From Craterostigma plantagineum (taxonomy: Eukaryota > Streptophyta > Magnoliopsida > Lamiales > Linderniaceae), in contig JAPQWV010000005.1 of the NCBI GenBank assembly GCA_027422505.1, forward strand, positions 12,901,501-12,965,500: a stretch of 64,000 nt of DNA. The letters run 5' to 3'. The notes beneath the pieces were generated by a model. It did not search any database. It was not told the DNA's origin and saw only the letters and a list, made by a program, of their open reading frames with translations. This document shows positions 1-11,500 of this stretch, piece by piece (positions within the stretch are counted from its first letter, which is position 1; each line of letters opens with the position of its first letter). A program made the position numbers and the translations under genes.

Positions 1-976
1 GGAAAAGGGGTTCCGAGGGGTATTTCTCAACAAAAGATTGACTCAGCTCAAGGAAGTGTTTGGCCTCAAGAACATTCCTAGCCAAGTCCCCCTTCATGCG
101 TCTAAGATCGCGAATGTGTGGCTTGAGCATCTTAAGTCGGCGAACAAAAGAGAACATCGGGAAGCCATCCGAATGATCCAGCCAACCTCTTCTCACCACG
201 TCAATGAACCTAGGATCAGAAACCAGAAAGTTATCAAACTTGAAGCAAGGACGCCTCCCACTTCCCCGGGCAGCCGCAAGGATAAGAGGAGAGTGATCGG
301 AAGTAGCGGGAAAATCGCAGTAGTAAGCCAAATCGGGGTGGGTAGCAAACCACGAGGGATTGCCAGCCATGCGATCAAGCCGCCGCCAGATACCAGCCTC
401 CGCACGCTGCTGGTTGAACCAAGTGAAGAACCTCCCCGTCGAAGGTAAGGTAGTCAGGTCGGCATTGATCAAGCAATCCCTGAGCTCCGTCGCCTCCACA
501 ACAGACGGATTACCACCCTTCGCCTCGGAAATATCAGTAACGGCATTGAAATCCCCGAGGATCAGCCACGGATCGTTGGCCCTATTCTCCGAAATCCGGA
601 TAATCTCATCCCAAAGATCAGCCCTCTCCTCTCGCCGATTCTTCCCATACACAAAGGAAATATAGCAGAGTTCCTGCGATGCAAGAGAATGAACCCTACA
701 ATGAACTGCTTGTATAGAGCAGCCCACAATGGTGACATGAACAAAACTGGGGTCCCAACCAACCCAAATCCTCGTTCCCGGCCCATCACCATAATCAAAA
801 AACCATTGCCAAGAGTCCCTAATGCCTCCGGAGACAGCACTAGCGTTAATAGAAGAGACACGAGTTTCCAAAAGCCCGAAAAGTTTTAAATCAAACTTAG
901 AGATAAGATCCATCACCGCCCTCCCATGGTCTCTCTTATTGAGACCCCTCACATTCCACGAGGCGAGCGCGATCAT
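1..976 (-). CDS. LINE-1 ORF2, endonuclease N-terminal part (incomplete)
   Basis: ORF2 encodes the endonuclease/reverse transcriptase that nicks the target and copies the LINE RNA. About 325 codons are in the window and I see no stop from the ATG at 976-974 to base 1. The apurinic-type endonuclease signature is complete: WNVRGLN at the start, LETRV near residue 40, WVGWDPS, GDFN near residue 140 and SDHSPL near residue 230. After that comes the linker region seen at the same place in LINE-2 (KMLKP, RRMKGDLA). The start codon overlaps the ORF1 stop as ATGA (976-973), the arrangement expected for termination-reinitiation. RT and C-terminal zinc finger are beyond base 1. Confidence 0.87.
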   Translation of the reverse strand, partial: MIALASWNVRGLNKRDHGRAVMDLISKFDLKLFGLLETRVSSINASAVSGGIRDSWQWFFDYGDGPGTRIWVGWDPSFVHVTIVGCSIQAVHCRVHSLASQELCYISFVYGKNRREERADLWDEIIRISENRANDPWLILGDFNAVTDISEAKGGNPSVVEATELRDCLINADLTTLPSTGRFFTWFNQQRAEAGIWRRLDRMAGNPSWFATHPDLAYYCDFPATSDHSPLILAAARGSGRRPCFKFDNFLVSDPRFIDVVRRGWLDHSDGFPMFSFVRRLKMLKPHIRDLRRMKGDLARNVLEAKHFLELSQSFVEKYPSEPLF

Positions 977-2856
977 GATAAACCGTCCGGAAGGGCTGCT
1001 TTAGGACCCTCAGAAGCGCACTCATCATCAACATCAGACAAAGCATGGAAGGGGTTACTTGCGTTACCCCAGAAAAATGCATTACGCTCCGCCTCAGCCC
1101 GGAGCTCATCATCACTAGTCTCATCACTAGTCTCAGCCGAGGGGCACAGAGGGTCAGTCCCACGAGAACTCGTAGTCGCCTCCTGTGTAGAAGCCACCGG
1201 ATGAACCGTAGCCGCCTGGTGAGAACCAACGGAAATCTTGCCCCTCGGCCCAACCTGTCGCCAATCATCATCTCTAGGCCTAGGAACCCGAATCGCGTTA
1301 CCCAAGGTGGGCTGCCTCTCCCGCTTCTCATTAGGATGAGTGGCCTTAACCGCAGTAATCTTCTTGGCCATCGGGCAAGAACCATCCGAATGGGTCCACG
1401 TATCACACCTCGTACACTTAGAAGGCTTCCATTCGTACTCCACAGTAACCGGAACCATCCCACGTGGACTCCCATCCTCAGAGGGCAGCCTAATATTAAA
1501 CTTCTCAATAAACTCCGTCTTTAGGTCCTTAATGATACAGACCCGAGCATAGTCGATACGAGTAGCACTCATAGTAATGCCGTCGGCGAAAAGCGGCTGC
1601 CCAACGGCACTAGCTACGATGCCCAAGCCCGCGGGGGTCCAAAATTCATTGGGGATATTCCTAAGCTTGACCCACAACGGAACCTCCGTATGTTCCTTTC
1701 GCTCGAACGACATGCCGGGCCTCCAAGCTTCCAAGAAGAGGGGCTGCCCCTGCCATAACCAAGGACCTCCCTCGAGAGCCGCCGTCATCGACTTATCCGA
1801 GTCAAACCTGAAAATAAAAAAGCCGTTGATCGTGGCCTGAACCTCTTCCACACCCGCCCAAGATGATCGAACGAACTTCTCCACGAAGGGGAAATAAGGC
1901 CGCCGTCCAAGAAAATAACCCACCAAAGTGTGGTTCCATCTATCCAGCCCTTGCTTAGCAACCTCCCACGTAGGACAAACAACTGCCACCCCATCAACAA
2001 CAGTGGGAGGAGTGAAACTAAGCGCCGTTCGCTGTTGTGGTCGAATACGTCTCCCCGTTAGGACTTGCGCAAAAGAGGAACCCCCAGCTCCTCCATCACC
2101 ATTCTTAGGGGGTAAAGAAGTATCCGAACCAGTCCTCGGGGCCATTCTTTGAGTACCCCCAGGCCCAACCGCTGAAGATAAATGCCCAGCCTTGCGCCCA
2201 GAAACAAACCGGGGCTGAGAGTTACGCCCAGAAACAGCCGTCCCGCCAGCATGAACAGGCGAGGAAGAAACCCTAGTTGGAACCTCACTCTCACTAGATG
2301 CACGATCTTTCCCCGATCCCGCAGCCGAGATATCAGTACCGGTCACCGAAGAAGAGAAGCCCTCACCGGTGTGTCTCGCTGCCGAGTTCAACCCAATCGC
2401 CCCATGAGCCAAAGCACCAACAGCGACTTGGGCACCCCGACCTGAACCTGGAAAGGTATCCGTCGACGAAGACCTAGGTGGAGTCAGCTCACCCGGCCTA
2501 TTGGTACGCTTCAGAATACTCCGAATAGGCGCATTACGTAGGGGCTGAGAAACCCCTGCAGCACCGAGACCCCCAGACAAAACCCCATGCACCGGGTTCG
2601 ACGCATTCGTATCATACGAGCGAGAACGACCACCCAACCCTCCGAGATGCTCGTCAGAGACCAAGGGAGTCGAAGGGGCAGTTTCCCCAGATGCTGAGCC
2701 GAGATTAACACCCAATAACCGAGTCATGAGGGAGTTAAATTCCGAACGATTAAGAGCAGCCGCAAATTCCGGGTATTTAGCGGCCAAAGCATCGAGGTCC
2801 GGCAACTTCCTAGACGCACGAACAGGTTCCGATGATGAAGGAGAAGCCATATCCAC
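973..2856 (-). CDS. LINE-1 ORF1, DUF4283-type RNA-binding protein
   Basis: Intact 627-codon ORF, the nucleic-acid-binding partner of ORF2 in plant L1 elements. Visible parts: a short N-terminal motif (DLDALAAKYPEFA, about residues 20-32) that recurs in LINE-2 ORF1; a long Ser/Gly/Arg-rich low-complexity stretch; a DUF4283-like domain about residues 290-400 (LVGYFLG, PYFPFVE, ALEGGPWLWQGQPLFLE); and a CX2CX4HX4C zinc knuckle near residues 478-491 (CTRCDTWTHSDGSC). It ends in TGA overlapping the ORF2 ATG by four bases. LINE-2 ORF1 at 56549 has the same plan. Function follows from the family; the calls rest on visible motifs. Confidence 0.9.
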   Translation of the reverse strand: MDMASPSSSEPVRASRKLPDLDALAAKYPEFAAALNRSEFNSLMTRLLGVNLGSASGETAPSTPLVSDEHLGGLGGRSRSYDTNASNPVHGVLSGGLGAAGVSQPLRNAPIRSILKRTNRPGELTPPRSSSTDTFPGSGRGAQVAVGALAHGAIGLNSAARHTGEGFSSSVTGTDISAAGSGKDRASSESEVPTRVSSSPVHAGGTAVSGRNSQPRFVSGRKAGHLSSAVGPGGTQRMAPRTGSDTSLPPKNGDGGAGGSSFAQVLTGRRIRPQQRTALSFTPPTVVDGVAVVCPTWEVAKQGLDRWNHTLVGYFLGRRPYFPFVEKFVRSSWAGVEEVQATINGFFIFRFDSDKSMTAALEGGPWLWQGQPLFLEAWRPGMSFERKEHTEVPLWVKLRNIPNEFWTPAGLGIVASAVGQPLFADGITMSATRIDYARVCIIKDLKTEFIEKFNIRLPSEDGSPRGMVPVTVEYEWKPSKCTRCDTWTHSDGSCPMAKKITAVKATHPNEKRERQPTLGNAIRVPRPRDDDWRQVGPRGKISVGSHQAATVHPVASTQEATTSSRGTDPLCPSAETSDETSDDELRAEAERNAFFWGNASNPFHALSDVDDECASEGPKAALPDGLS

Positions 2857-3316
2857 TCAGTCCAATCAGTCCAAGGGGACAGACGGCAACAGCCAGGGAA
2901 AAAAAGAAAGGGTTTTGTGGTGGAATATGAAAAGTCACGGCAAGAAAAAGAGGCCCTCCGACCGCCGTCTGATCCCGGCGATGGAGGGTGGTGCGGGGGG
3001 GTCTTGGTGAGTGGTAGTAGGTGGTGCAGAACGCCGGCGACCGTGTGGATCTGGGCGGACGGGGATGGAAGATGAAGGTGGGCAGATTTGTGGTGAGGGA
3101 TACGAACAGTCACAGCTACAAACGATTGAAATCCACCCCTAGACCACCGCCGTCTGATCCCGGCGGCGGGGGGTCGCCGAGTACCTCCGAGGTGAGTCCA
3201 AAACGGCCGGAGATGACGTGGGTAGTGGTCGGAAAAGAAAAAATCTGAAGAAATCGCCTACTGTGTGAAAATCGCACCTACTGACGGTGTTAGAGAGAAA
3301 GTCAACGAAAGTCAAC

Positions 3317-4249
3317 GCGCGCGACTTCTTTCTGATAATCCGGTCTTATATCAAGAAAACGAGAAGAGGAGTACGGCCTTGGGTTCGAATTCCATAACTG
3401 TGAACTTCTTCAAATTGATAATCTCTGAAACCTCTCCAGGGATTAAGAGAAAAGGAGCACGGTATCGGCCCGAGAACCAACAAGAAGAACTTCGCCTTAG
3501 ATAATCTCTCAGCCTTGTAGAAAAGCGGAGCTTTAGCTTGAGCAAGTGCAGAAAATTACAAAACATAAAAGGATGAAAAAGACAAAAAGAGGAAAGAGAA
3601 AAATGCCGGAGAAAAGAAGAAATGACGAAGGAATGGAAAACCACATAAAGCTCAACTCTTGCCAAAAGTTTCCTTCCCTTCTTAGTCATAACCAAATTGA
3701 AGCCTTCAAAGTCCCTTAATTCCAAAACGACGCTCTATCGCATAGGTAAAATGATTAAAAGCACCTCGATCACAGGTAAATTGACTTAATAGGACATGTG
3801 TTGACTTGAGTGATATAAATATAAAAATCCCTAGTCAAAAATAAATGAGAGCTAGAGCGAACCTAGTGAGAGTTGTCGAAATGGATCATACTTTGAACTT
3901 AGGACGTTAGTCTGCTGACGTGACTTGACGGCATAAAATCTTTTGAGTGTCTTGTGAATGTTTAGGCATGACAATGATCGAAGCAAAATAATCTGACCCC
4001 GTACTATTAATAAGATTAGTAAACATAAAAAAAAATAATATATATAACATAATAATAATAAAAATATTCATATAAAAATATTTTTTTTGGCACATTCTGA
4101 TATGCAATTTTACTTTGCATTTGAGCTGAATTGTTAAAAATGCGAATATTTATTTTTGCTCATACCCTCGCGCGAAAGTATAGTTACATGTGTAGGGGAC
4201 CATGTAGCTGAGCTAATTTTGATAAATCGCGTGTGTTTAGTAATTGTTA
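3317..4249. other. No gene recognised; A/T-rich interval between LINE-1 and element F
   Basis: Open frames here are short and show no family motif. A GGTTCGAATTCC string at about 3380 resembles a pol III B box, but no A box lies upstream. The stretch may be the eroded pol of element F or older intergenic DNA. Confidence 0.5.
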
Positions 4250-4279
4250 CATAGATGATTTATGTACTTGCTTGAAATT

Positions 4280-4690
4280 AATGCACTATTTGAGGGGGAG
4301 CATTTACAAAATTTATGCCTTGAACTACAAATATTTTTTATGGTCCTTCTCTAAGTGTTGTAGAAAAAATGAGGAGTACTTCAGGAATTATTCAAGACTT
4401 GGAGTGCTTGGCATGAGGTTAAATTTTGGTCTGTTAAATATTTTGATCGTTGACGTGTTTTATAAATTCGAATTTAACCAATTTCTCTTAAAAATACTTT
4501 TCAGGGGGCACCTAAATAAAATATATATATATATATATATATATTGCTTCCAAAATTAACTCTAATATTCTCAACATTTTTGCTCTAAGTTTTGCAGATT
4601 TACAAAGTTTGACTATGGAGCCAGATGTCACCGTTCTGAATTACAGGAAGTTAATTACATATATTGTTAAACATAAGGGGAGCAATTTTG
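4280..4690 (+). promoter_or_regulatory. Polypurine-tract-like strings of element F
   Basis: TTGAGGGGGAGC at about 4288 and ATAAGGGGAGC at about 4672 match the internal tracts after pol in B and C (TTGAGGGGGAGTAG). Position in F is inferred from that parallel. A (TA)n run sits at about 4520-4543. Confidence 0.4.
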
Positions 4691-4699
4691 TGGTTTTTA

Positions 4700-6057
4700 C
4701 TTAAACTTAGGGTCAATCTAAAAACATAGAAAAACTTTTGTTTACAATAGAAAAACTTACTATCGAAAAATTTGGGCGAATCTTGTAGTTTTCGACCGCA
4801 GCTTCTCGAGCGATTGATTTGGGACCAAATGGTAATTTTCGCTTCCAATTTGTCGAGCAAAAATTAAATAGGTACCAGATGAAAATTTTCGATCATAAGT
4901 TTATCGATCGTAAACAGTAATGGGCTTAGAAATTGCTAAAGTCTCGAAAACGTCTATCAACCCACTTAAACAAATTTAATGCTTGCAGTCGAAATCCCTA
5001 AATACACGCAAAACCCTCGACCGCAAAATTCAACAGTCAAAATTTTTCTCTCGCGCAAACTAGTTTCACAAAGACGAACTTCAAAATCCTTTAAATCTTC
5101 CATTTTCCACTGATTTTCGTCTTTTAAGGTAGAATAGAGTTCCTGTAGGGAATTGCATGTGTTTAAATTCCATTTGCATCTATATTCTGTGATATTTCGC
5201 ATGATTCCGGGATAAATTCTCGTATGTTCAAAATATAAAAACTCGAGTGCTATTTTGCAGTGTTTATGACCATTTGTTTTGTATAATCTAGGTTAAAGTC
5301 TGCATTTAAAATAGTTTCGGAGTTTTTAATCATTCTATGAGTATATTTCTTCGATTATCTGCATTCTTAAAGTTCTATTGAGAGTTAGAATAAACTGGGT
5401 TTTAAATGCCTGAAGGCGTCGAAGAACTTTCTCGCTCGCAAACAGTGTCAATTGAATTTCAATTTGATTGAGTTACTGTTTGAATCGTAAAAGATATTCG
5501 ATCGCTGAATTTTTGACATAACGGTTAAGATAGTAACGTAGATCAAAAAATAATTACAATCGAGAAATAGAAGTTTGATTTTATGCGAGCGAAAAGATTA
5601 CTGAACGGAATAGTTTAAATAGATGTCATCAAGTTTCGAGCGCAAAACTTACAATCGAAAACAGTAATTTCGATTTCAATTTTGTTCTCGGTCGAAAATT
5701 TTAGCGGCGACAAAATTAATTTTTCGACAATAAAATTTCTCGATCGTAAAAATACGCAGCGATGATTTTGATCGTTCGAAAATTTTCTCGATGATTAACC
5801 TAGTTTCTCGTTGTCAATTTTCTCAATCGTAAAATTTCGAAGCGAAAATCTATTTTAAAATCGAAATACTTTCTCGCTCGATAACTTTCACGACGAAAAT
5901 TTTATTAACGCGAGAAAAATTTCTCGATCGTAAATTTAAACAGAAATTAATTTTCTCGATCGTAAATTTACAGGGAAATGTTTCTCGATCGTAAAATTTC
6001 TCGGCTACAGTACCACGCATATATCGTTCAACACTTTGTAAAATTTTCTAAGGGAGA
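4700..6057 (+). repeat. Element F spacer with dense CTCGATCG / GATCGTAAAATTT motifs
   Basis: No gene seen. Many irregularly spaced copies of TCTCGATCG, CGATCGTAAAATTT and GCGAAAA occur, densest at 5640-6002. The same kind of sequence resumes after the solo LTR (8764-9116). It occupies the place of the palindrome-rich spacer of B (18747-20279). Confidence 0.6.
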
Positions 6058-6062
6058 CCTTA

Positions 6063-8758
6063 TGTAATACCCGTAAAAATTTAATACGGGATTACGGTGT
6101 AATTAGAAGAGTAATTTCACTAATTTAAAAGTTGTGATGCAGAGAATATAACGTTTTGGAGACTTGAATTTATTTTAATGTCTTTAAAGAATCTTTGAGG
6201 GAGTTTCGAACTTAGTGTTTTGTGAAATTTATATGGTTAGAAAATAAGAAAGTATGATTGGGATAAACGTTGAGGGAGACATAAGGAGTTTCGAACCATA
6301 TTTATATTCCAATCAAATAAAGCTTAATAAAATTATACATTACTTAACATGGGAGGAAAAGTTCGTCACTTGACATCCAAGTAAGCACGAATTTCGAACC
6401 TCTCATGTATATCTAAACGAATTATAAATTGAAGTCTTCATTAAGCAAAAACCATCACAGAATAATAACTGGAAGAGGAGAGAAAACAAAAAAAAAATCA
6501 GAAGCAAAAAGGGAGTCTTCGACAGGTATAGAAATTTAGCAATTCCAAGCAGTAACGTATATGAAAGTTCCATGCTTGAATATGTCTTCAATACATATTT
6601 TTACGAAATTATATAGTAATTATAGACGAATTTGAATCATGTTTAGGAAAACCTAGTCTTCAAAGTTCAGCCATAATCATATGTGTGTAAATGGTATGTG
6701 AATTACGTGGGGGTTTTAAGTATGATTAGTATAACTAAGTTTAGATTCTTAAGTTCAATTCACGAATAGCCATGCCTATAAGTTAATATGTAAGTTTAAA
6801 TATTTCGAAGTTTGTGATTTTATATATCTGTTGAACGTGATATGAAGCTTATGTGAATAATCGTGAATTAATTGTTTCTCTGGAAGTGTAGAGATTTTCT
6901 GAATATAGGATGAATATGGAATTTAAGAATTTAGGGTTTTCTGGGAGAATTGCAGTATTTAGAAAAGATTTCGAGGTATGTATATAATGGAAAGATGTCG
7001 ATATATGAATATAGGTTAATGATAGGAAGAAGTCGAAATTGAACCAATAAAGTCGAAGGATTATTTCTTGATAGATAAATGTCGATGTGTATATTATACA
7101 TAGCTCTCGAGATTTTCTTATGAAAATGTCGATATCATAATAAAACTCGATATGATAGTATGTCGACATGGGTACATGAACTCGACATTTTCATTATATC
7201 GACATTTGTAAGGATTTTCACATTCATGTCTCGACATTTATTTTAACAAGGAACTCGACATTTTCATTTTCAAACAAAGATCTCGACATTTTTATAGTAT
7301 TTTATATGTGCATCGACATTATATATATGACTCGACATTTCTAAGGTTTCGATATTTCATATTTACCATGGTCTCGACATTTTTCACAAGGGCTTCGACA
7401 TCTTACTTTAAGAGCTCGACATTTATTCGATATAGATACCGACATTTACTAAGAAGGCTCGACATTTTCAATATACTCGACATTTCTATCGACATTAATA
7501 GAATGTCGATATGGTTGATGTTTTCGACATTTGTTGTATATATACATAGATCTCGACATTTATATTAAAGACCTCGATAATTGTATGAATATTTCGACAT
7601 TGTGTTAATTAATAAATTTTCGGTATTTCAGAACTTGCTATTTCTAGGGTTTAATTATTTTTAGAAACTTCGTTATTTTTTTTAGGTTGTCATAAATTTT
7701 AGGTTGGTTTTCGAGAACTAGCACATATACTAATAATATTTATTTATTTAGAGGTTCGACATTTACGGATTCCACCAGATCGCGTGACTGACAATAGCGG
7801 GAGGGCAGGTAGGTGGATCATCCATCTACAATGCGTAAACACATATGTGACTTATATGATTTTATGTGATACTGCGATTTATGTGAAATACGTGTTTTAT
7901 GTGTGTTTACATATATTTCATACATATGTTATTACGCATATATGCATGGCATGACACGTGCATATCACGTGAGGGCGAGAAATGATTTCCACCGTATTGA
8001 GACGGTGATGATTCGAGGTATTGTAAGTGGGGTAGATTTGAGATTATTGTGACGACTTGTTAGGCTCACAGATTACCTGGCCGAGACAGACGTGATCGAT
8101 CTGTCTACTCGGATGTGGTCGTTTCGAGGTGCAAAACGCCAGATGATTATATATATATGGATACGGGCTTTATCGCCCATGATTTATTGTGGAAGAGACG
8201 ACCTGGTAGGTGGCCATTGACGTGATCGATCAGTGCACTACCGGCGTAGCTTACCGCTGATTACGGGTGGAATCACGTGACCACCCATGATATTTATTGC
8301 GCGTGTGAGCCTAACCATGGGCCCCATATTGTAATGTGAGATAGGATGTGGGAAAAGAAAGAGTGTGCATTATATCATGTGGTGAGATGTGGGGATCGGG
8401 ATTGAGCGCACACTTGCATACATGCATTTTATTCACCTACTGGGCAAAATTGCTCAGTGTTTACGTGTTGTAGGTACTGAGTCTGACGCTGCTATGCGTC
8501 AAGGCTGAGGCGGCTGGTGGCGGTGCTCCACGGACTTTTGAGGGCAGGGCGGTACATGGATGCGACCTGTGGAGCGATGTTAGGTTTTGGAACGTTTTGA
8601 CATTTTGGGGGCTACGGCCCTTGTATAGTGATGACTATGTAGACAAATGTTATTGTAATATATTTTATTGTAGGAAAAGTTTTTGTTAGACGGGTCTTCC
8701 GCGACTTACGTTGCGAAAATCCGCCACTAATCGTAACTAGAAAAGTAGGGTCGCTACA
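6063..8758 (+). mobile_element. Solo LTR of a Ty3/gypsy (Tekay-like) element, H family
   Basis: 2696-bp solo LTR. It starts TGTAATACCCGTAAAA and ends GGGTCGCTACA, matching both ends of the 2647-bp LTRs of gypsy H. It is flanked by the direct duplication CCTTA (6058-6062 and 8759-8763). No internal sequence remains, so it arose by LTR-LTR recombination. It contains an array of CTCGACATTT motifs and a stem-loop-like string near 8440-8460 (CTGGGC..GCTCAG). Confidence 0.93.
6990..7605 (-). repeat. TGTCGA motif array inside the solo LTR
   Basis: Irregularly spaced CTCGACATTT/TCGACATTT (plus strand), equal to AAATGTCGA on the minus strand, dozens within 600 bp. The same array lies in both LTRs of gypsy H and, with the opposite strand relative to the element, in gypsy D. 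Confidence 0.8.
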
Positions 8759-8763
8759 CCTTA

Positions 8764-9116
8764 GCGAACAAAATTTTCGATCGCAAAATTTAAAGGGAGA
8801 TTTGAATTCAATTAGCACTTAGGAAATTAAAATTGTAAATTCAATTTTACGTGCGAGAAACTTCACGGGGTGAATAGTAGTGCTCAACACTTAGAAAATT
8901 TTCGACCAAACTTACATATATCTTATATTCATATGTCGAAATGTTATTATCTCTTAAAAATTCACTTCGTATGACCTATGTGCAGACTCATGATCTCAAT
9001 TATAAATTTGTCAAACATGCTATGACATAATGGATTATTGTAGTTTGATAAAATAAATTTTTGACTCAGTATTAATTCTTGAACTAATGTTTTTGTTTTT
9101 CCAAATTGCTTTTCAG
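8764..9116 (+). repeat. Element F spacer, continuation after the solo LTR
   Basis: Continues the GATCGCAAAATTT/GCGAGAAAC sequence interrupted at 6062. No coding signal until the ATG at 9117. Confidence 0.55.
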
Positions 9117-11500
9117 ATGGATCACTACCATGCATACAACCACATCTACGACAAGACCTTGTATCTTAAGGTCCAGGACACAAATTTTCAACTCGATCTG
9201 ACCATCTTTCGATGTCCAGACAAAATCATAGTGCCCATACTACAAGGCCATCCCTTCTAGCATGCGCTCACGGTAGTGGCATCAGTGCCAATGGTCTACC
9301 TACAACAATTTTGGGGACACATCAAAAGTGTCGTAGTTGAAGGAGCTTATAGCTTCACTACGGTGATCGGGACGAGGCATATCAATATGAACAAAAATGA
9401 CTTTGGGCTCATCCTCAGCCTCCCTTTCAGTCACAACTATGACCCCTTACCAACAGATGCTAAGTTGGTACAAGATTTCCTCCAAATGGGATACCGTTCG
9501 CCGCTCGTCAAACTCCCGCAAATGCAGAGCAACGGGATTCCTCATCCATGGAAGACACTCTTCGGAATTATTAACAAGTGTCTATCCCCGAAGCACGCGG
9601 GCTTCGACAAAGGCAACGGCCACATTATCATAATATTCCATGGAATAGTGTTCTCGCGGAATTACGATTTCGCCCAACTGATCTGGAACGATCTAGCAGA
9701 GCAGATCAGACTAAAAGAGAACAAGCGCTCCAAGAATGTGTCGTATGCGAGATGGTTTTCGGTTATCATCAGACAACTCATGGAGATACACGAGAACATT
9801 CTTCGCCTGCCACCTGGAGGAAACTACCAGCCACCACACCTCAAATTCTTTCATTACCCAAAGCTCATGGATTTAGATCAACCATCGATGGGCATTCCGT
9901 TCGAGCTGCTACGTCTCGCCGACCCCACGGGAAATGTTTATAATCTCTACTGCCGGGAGAATCATCTAAAGAACATATGATTCGAGGGCCCCCGACAGAT
10001 TTCCATGTGAGCCCTCCCCAACAACAACACCCAAGCCCTGAGGCTGCGATGATAGATGCAGTGGCCTAGGAGCTTGAGCAGGAGTCTCCAATCCAAGAAG
10101 CTCAACTACCAGATCTTGAAGCCACGATGATCGACGAAGTGGCCCTCGAGCTGGAAGTTGAAGCTCAAGTCCAGGAGCTCCAAGCAGAAGTGCCTATTAT
10201 TGTTGGTGTGCTTCAAGGGTCTATTGAGGAGATCCTGCAACAAGAAGCACAGCCCGAAGCAGAAACGGGGCACAGCTCACCTCCACTGGCTACTACGCCA
10301 GAAATTGAGGCTCTGATCTCAACGATGCAGCCCACCGAGCCTCAGGTGACAGAACAAGCACGTGAGGATATTGCACGTGAACGTTCCCCTCACACGGCTA
10401 CCCCATCCGATACCGAGTCAGATGGGGTGATCCGACTGATAAGAAGGACTCCACGGCGACTGAGCTTCCTGTTCGAGCCTCTCTTTGTACCTGTCACCAC
10501 CACATCAGACACGATGCCAGTTCTCACTCCAAGGGCTGCGGACCTTACATCGCTCAATCCTGAGCCGCAACACGACCTTCCCGTGTCTGGTTCGCAGGTT
10601 CAACTAGAGCCTGCCACAACATCCATAGATGAGAATCTTCAAGATTCGAATCAAGGATTGGATGGAAGTATCGGACAGTCACAACCTCAAGTGACTATGA
10701 GCCAACCTGAGGAGCCGGTGTTAGCTCAAGGGTTGTCAACAGGCGACATCTGTCGACCTGGTCCTTCAACGACGGAGGCGCCCGTTCAGTTCGTGACTAC
10801 CGACTTCAGGTCGCTCTCTCCGAGGCATTAAGATCCATTGAAGAGAAAATTATGGAGAGCGTGCGTACAGTAATCGAGACGTCCCGCCTAGATCTTGGAA
10901 AAGCACCCGTCTCAGAGCCGTCTTCCTCACAACTTATCCTCACACCCTCTCAACCCACACAACCCTTCCCAATCGCCACACCCATCCTCACTCACAACCT
11001 AATCAACCCCGCAACAGTACCTATCAGAGACCTCCACTTAATCTTAGTCGCCCGCCTACTAGAGCTGACCACTCGAACGCCGAAAGAAGAAGACCTCTTC
11101 CGCCGTCTCGTCGACCGTCCTGACCCGACCGAAACTTGTCGAGTCCAAGGCTCTCGCTCCAAACGCCGACATGATGACCCAGATGATCAAGGACTTCATG
11201 AGGGGTTGAAGAGGCCTCGAATACAAACACCAAGTCAAGGACGAAGCTCGGGCGTCACGCAGACAAGTGCCGGAGCCGCTGAAACCTCGCAACCCACTAC
11301 CCGAACAACCACCATCACGCACCGCACCACTCATACAACCCAAATCAACCCAATCGACCCACCAACCTTTCACCTAAGGACGCCTCCGCCCACACCAACG
11401 ACCTATACTAGCCCCTTACTTCCGGAAGAAGAAGCAAGTGCTGCCATGCTCGTGGCCCTGGCGCAGACTCAAGCAACTCCTTCGATCGCTCCGGACCAAT
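9117..11500 (+). pseudogene. Element F post-pol ORF1-like gene, broken
   Basis: Clear homologue of the copia B ORF at 16593-18746. From the ATG at 9117 the frame reads a matching N-terminus (CPDKIIVPIL versus CPDPIIIKIL), then an in-frame TAG at 9258-9260, then the strongest conserved block: VYLQQFW, PWKTLFGIINKCLSPKHAGFDK and FHGIVFSRNYDFAQLIW, to a stop at 9978-9980. After that the reading frame changes: 10127-10831 is an acidic, Pro/Thr-rich segment, and from 10852 a frame matches the B C-terminus (ETS..GKAPV, RRHDDPDD). Similar proteins are known beside SIRE-type pol genes in plants; function unknown. No membrane segment or signal peptide is visible. Confidence 0.8.

Larger units (their letters stand above)
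1..3316 (-). mobile_element. LINE-1: L1-type non-LTR retrotransposon, 5' part (cut by window edge)
   Basis: Minus-strand LINE with a 5' UTR (about 2857-3316), ORF1 and the first third of ORF2; RT and the 3' tail lie outside the window. Its 5' end is placed near 3310-3325 because the sequence up to there aligns with the 5' UTR of LINE-2 at 56330. Both contain the identical 18-mer GTGCGATTTTCACACAGT (here 3261-3278, minus) preceded by ACACCGT. No coding lesion is visible, so it may belong to a recently active family. The exact 5' boundary is uncertain because the target duplication cannot be checked. Confidence 0.88.

Noticed and set aside
936..1524. Long Arg-rich ORFs overlapping LINE-1 ORF1 on both strands
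   Set aside because: Shadows of ORF1; the DUF4283 and zinc-knuckle frame explains the region.
3370..3400. B-box-like GGTTCGAATTCC, possible second SINE or tRNA gene
   Set aside because: No A box at the right distance, no cloverleaf, no poly(A) tail or target duplication.
4966..5202. Third copy of the antisense small gene in element F
   Set aside because: The 78-codon ORF there has no matching motif, no hydrophobic segment and no conserved promoter block.
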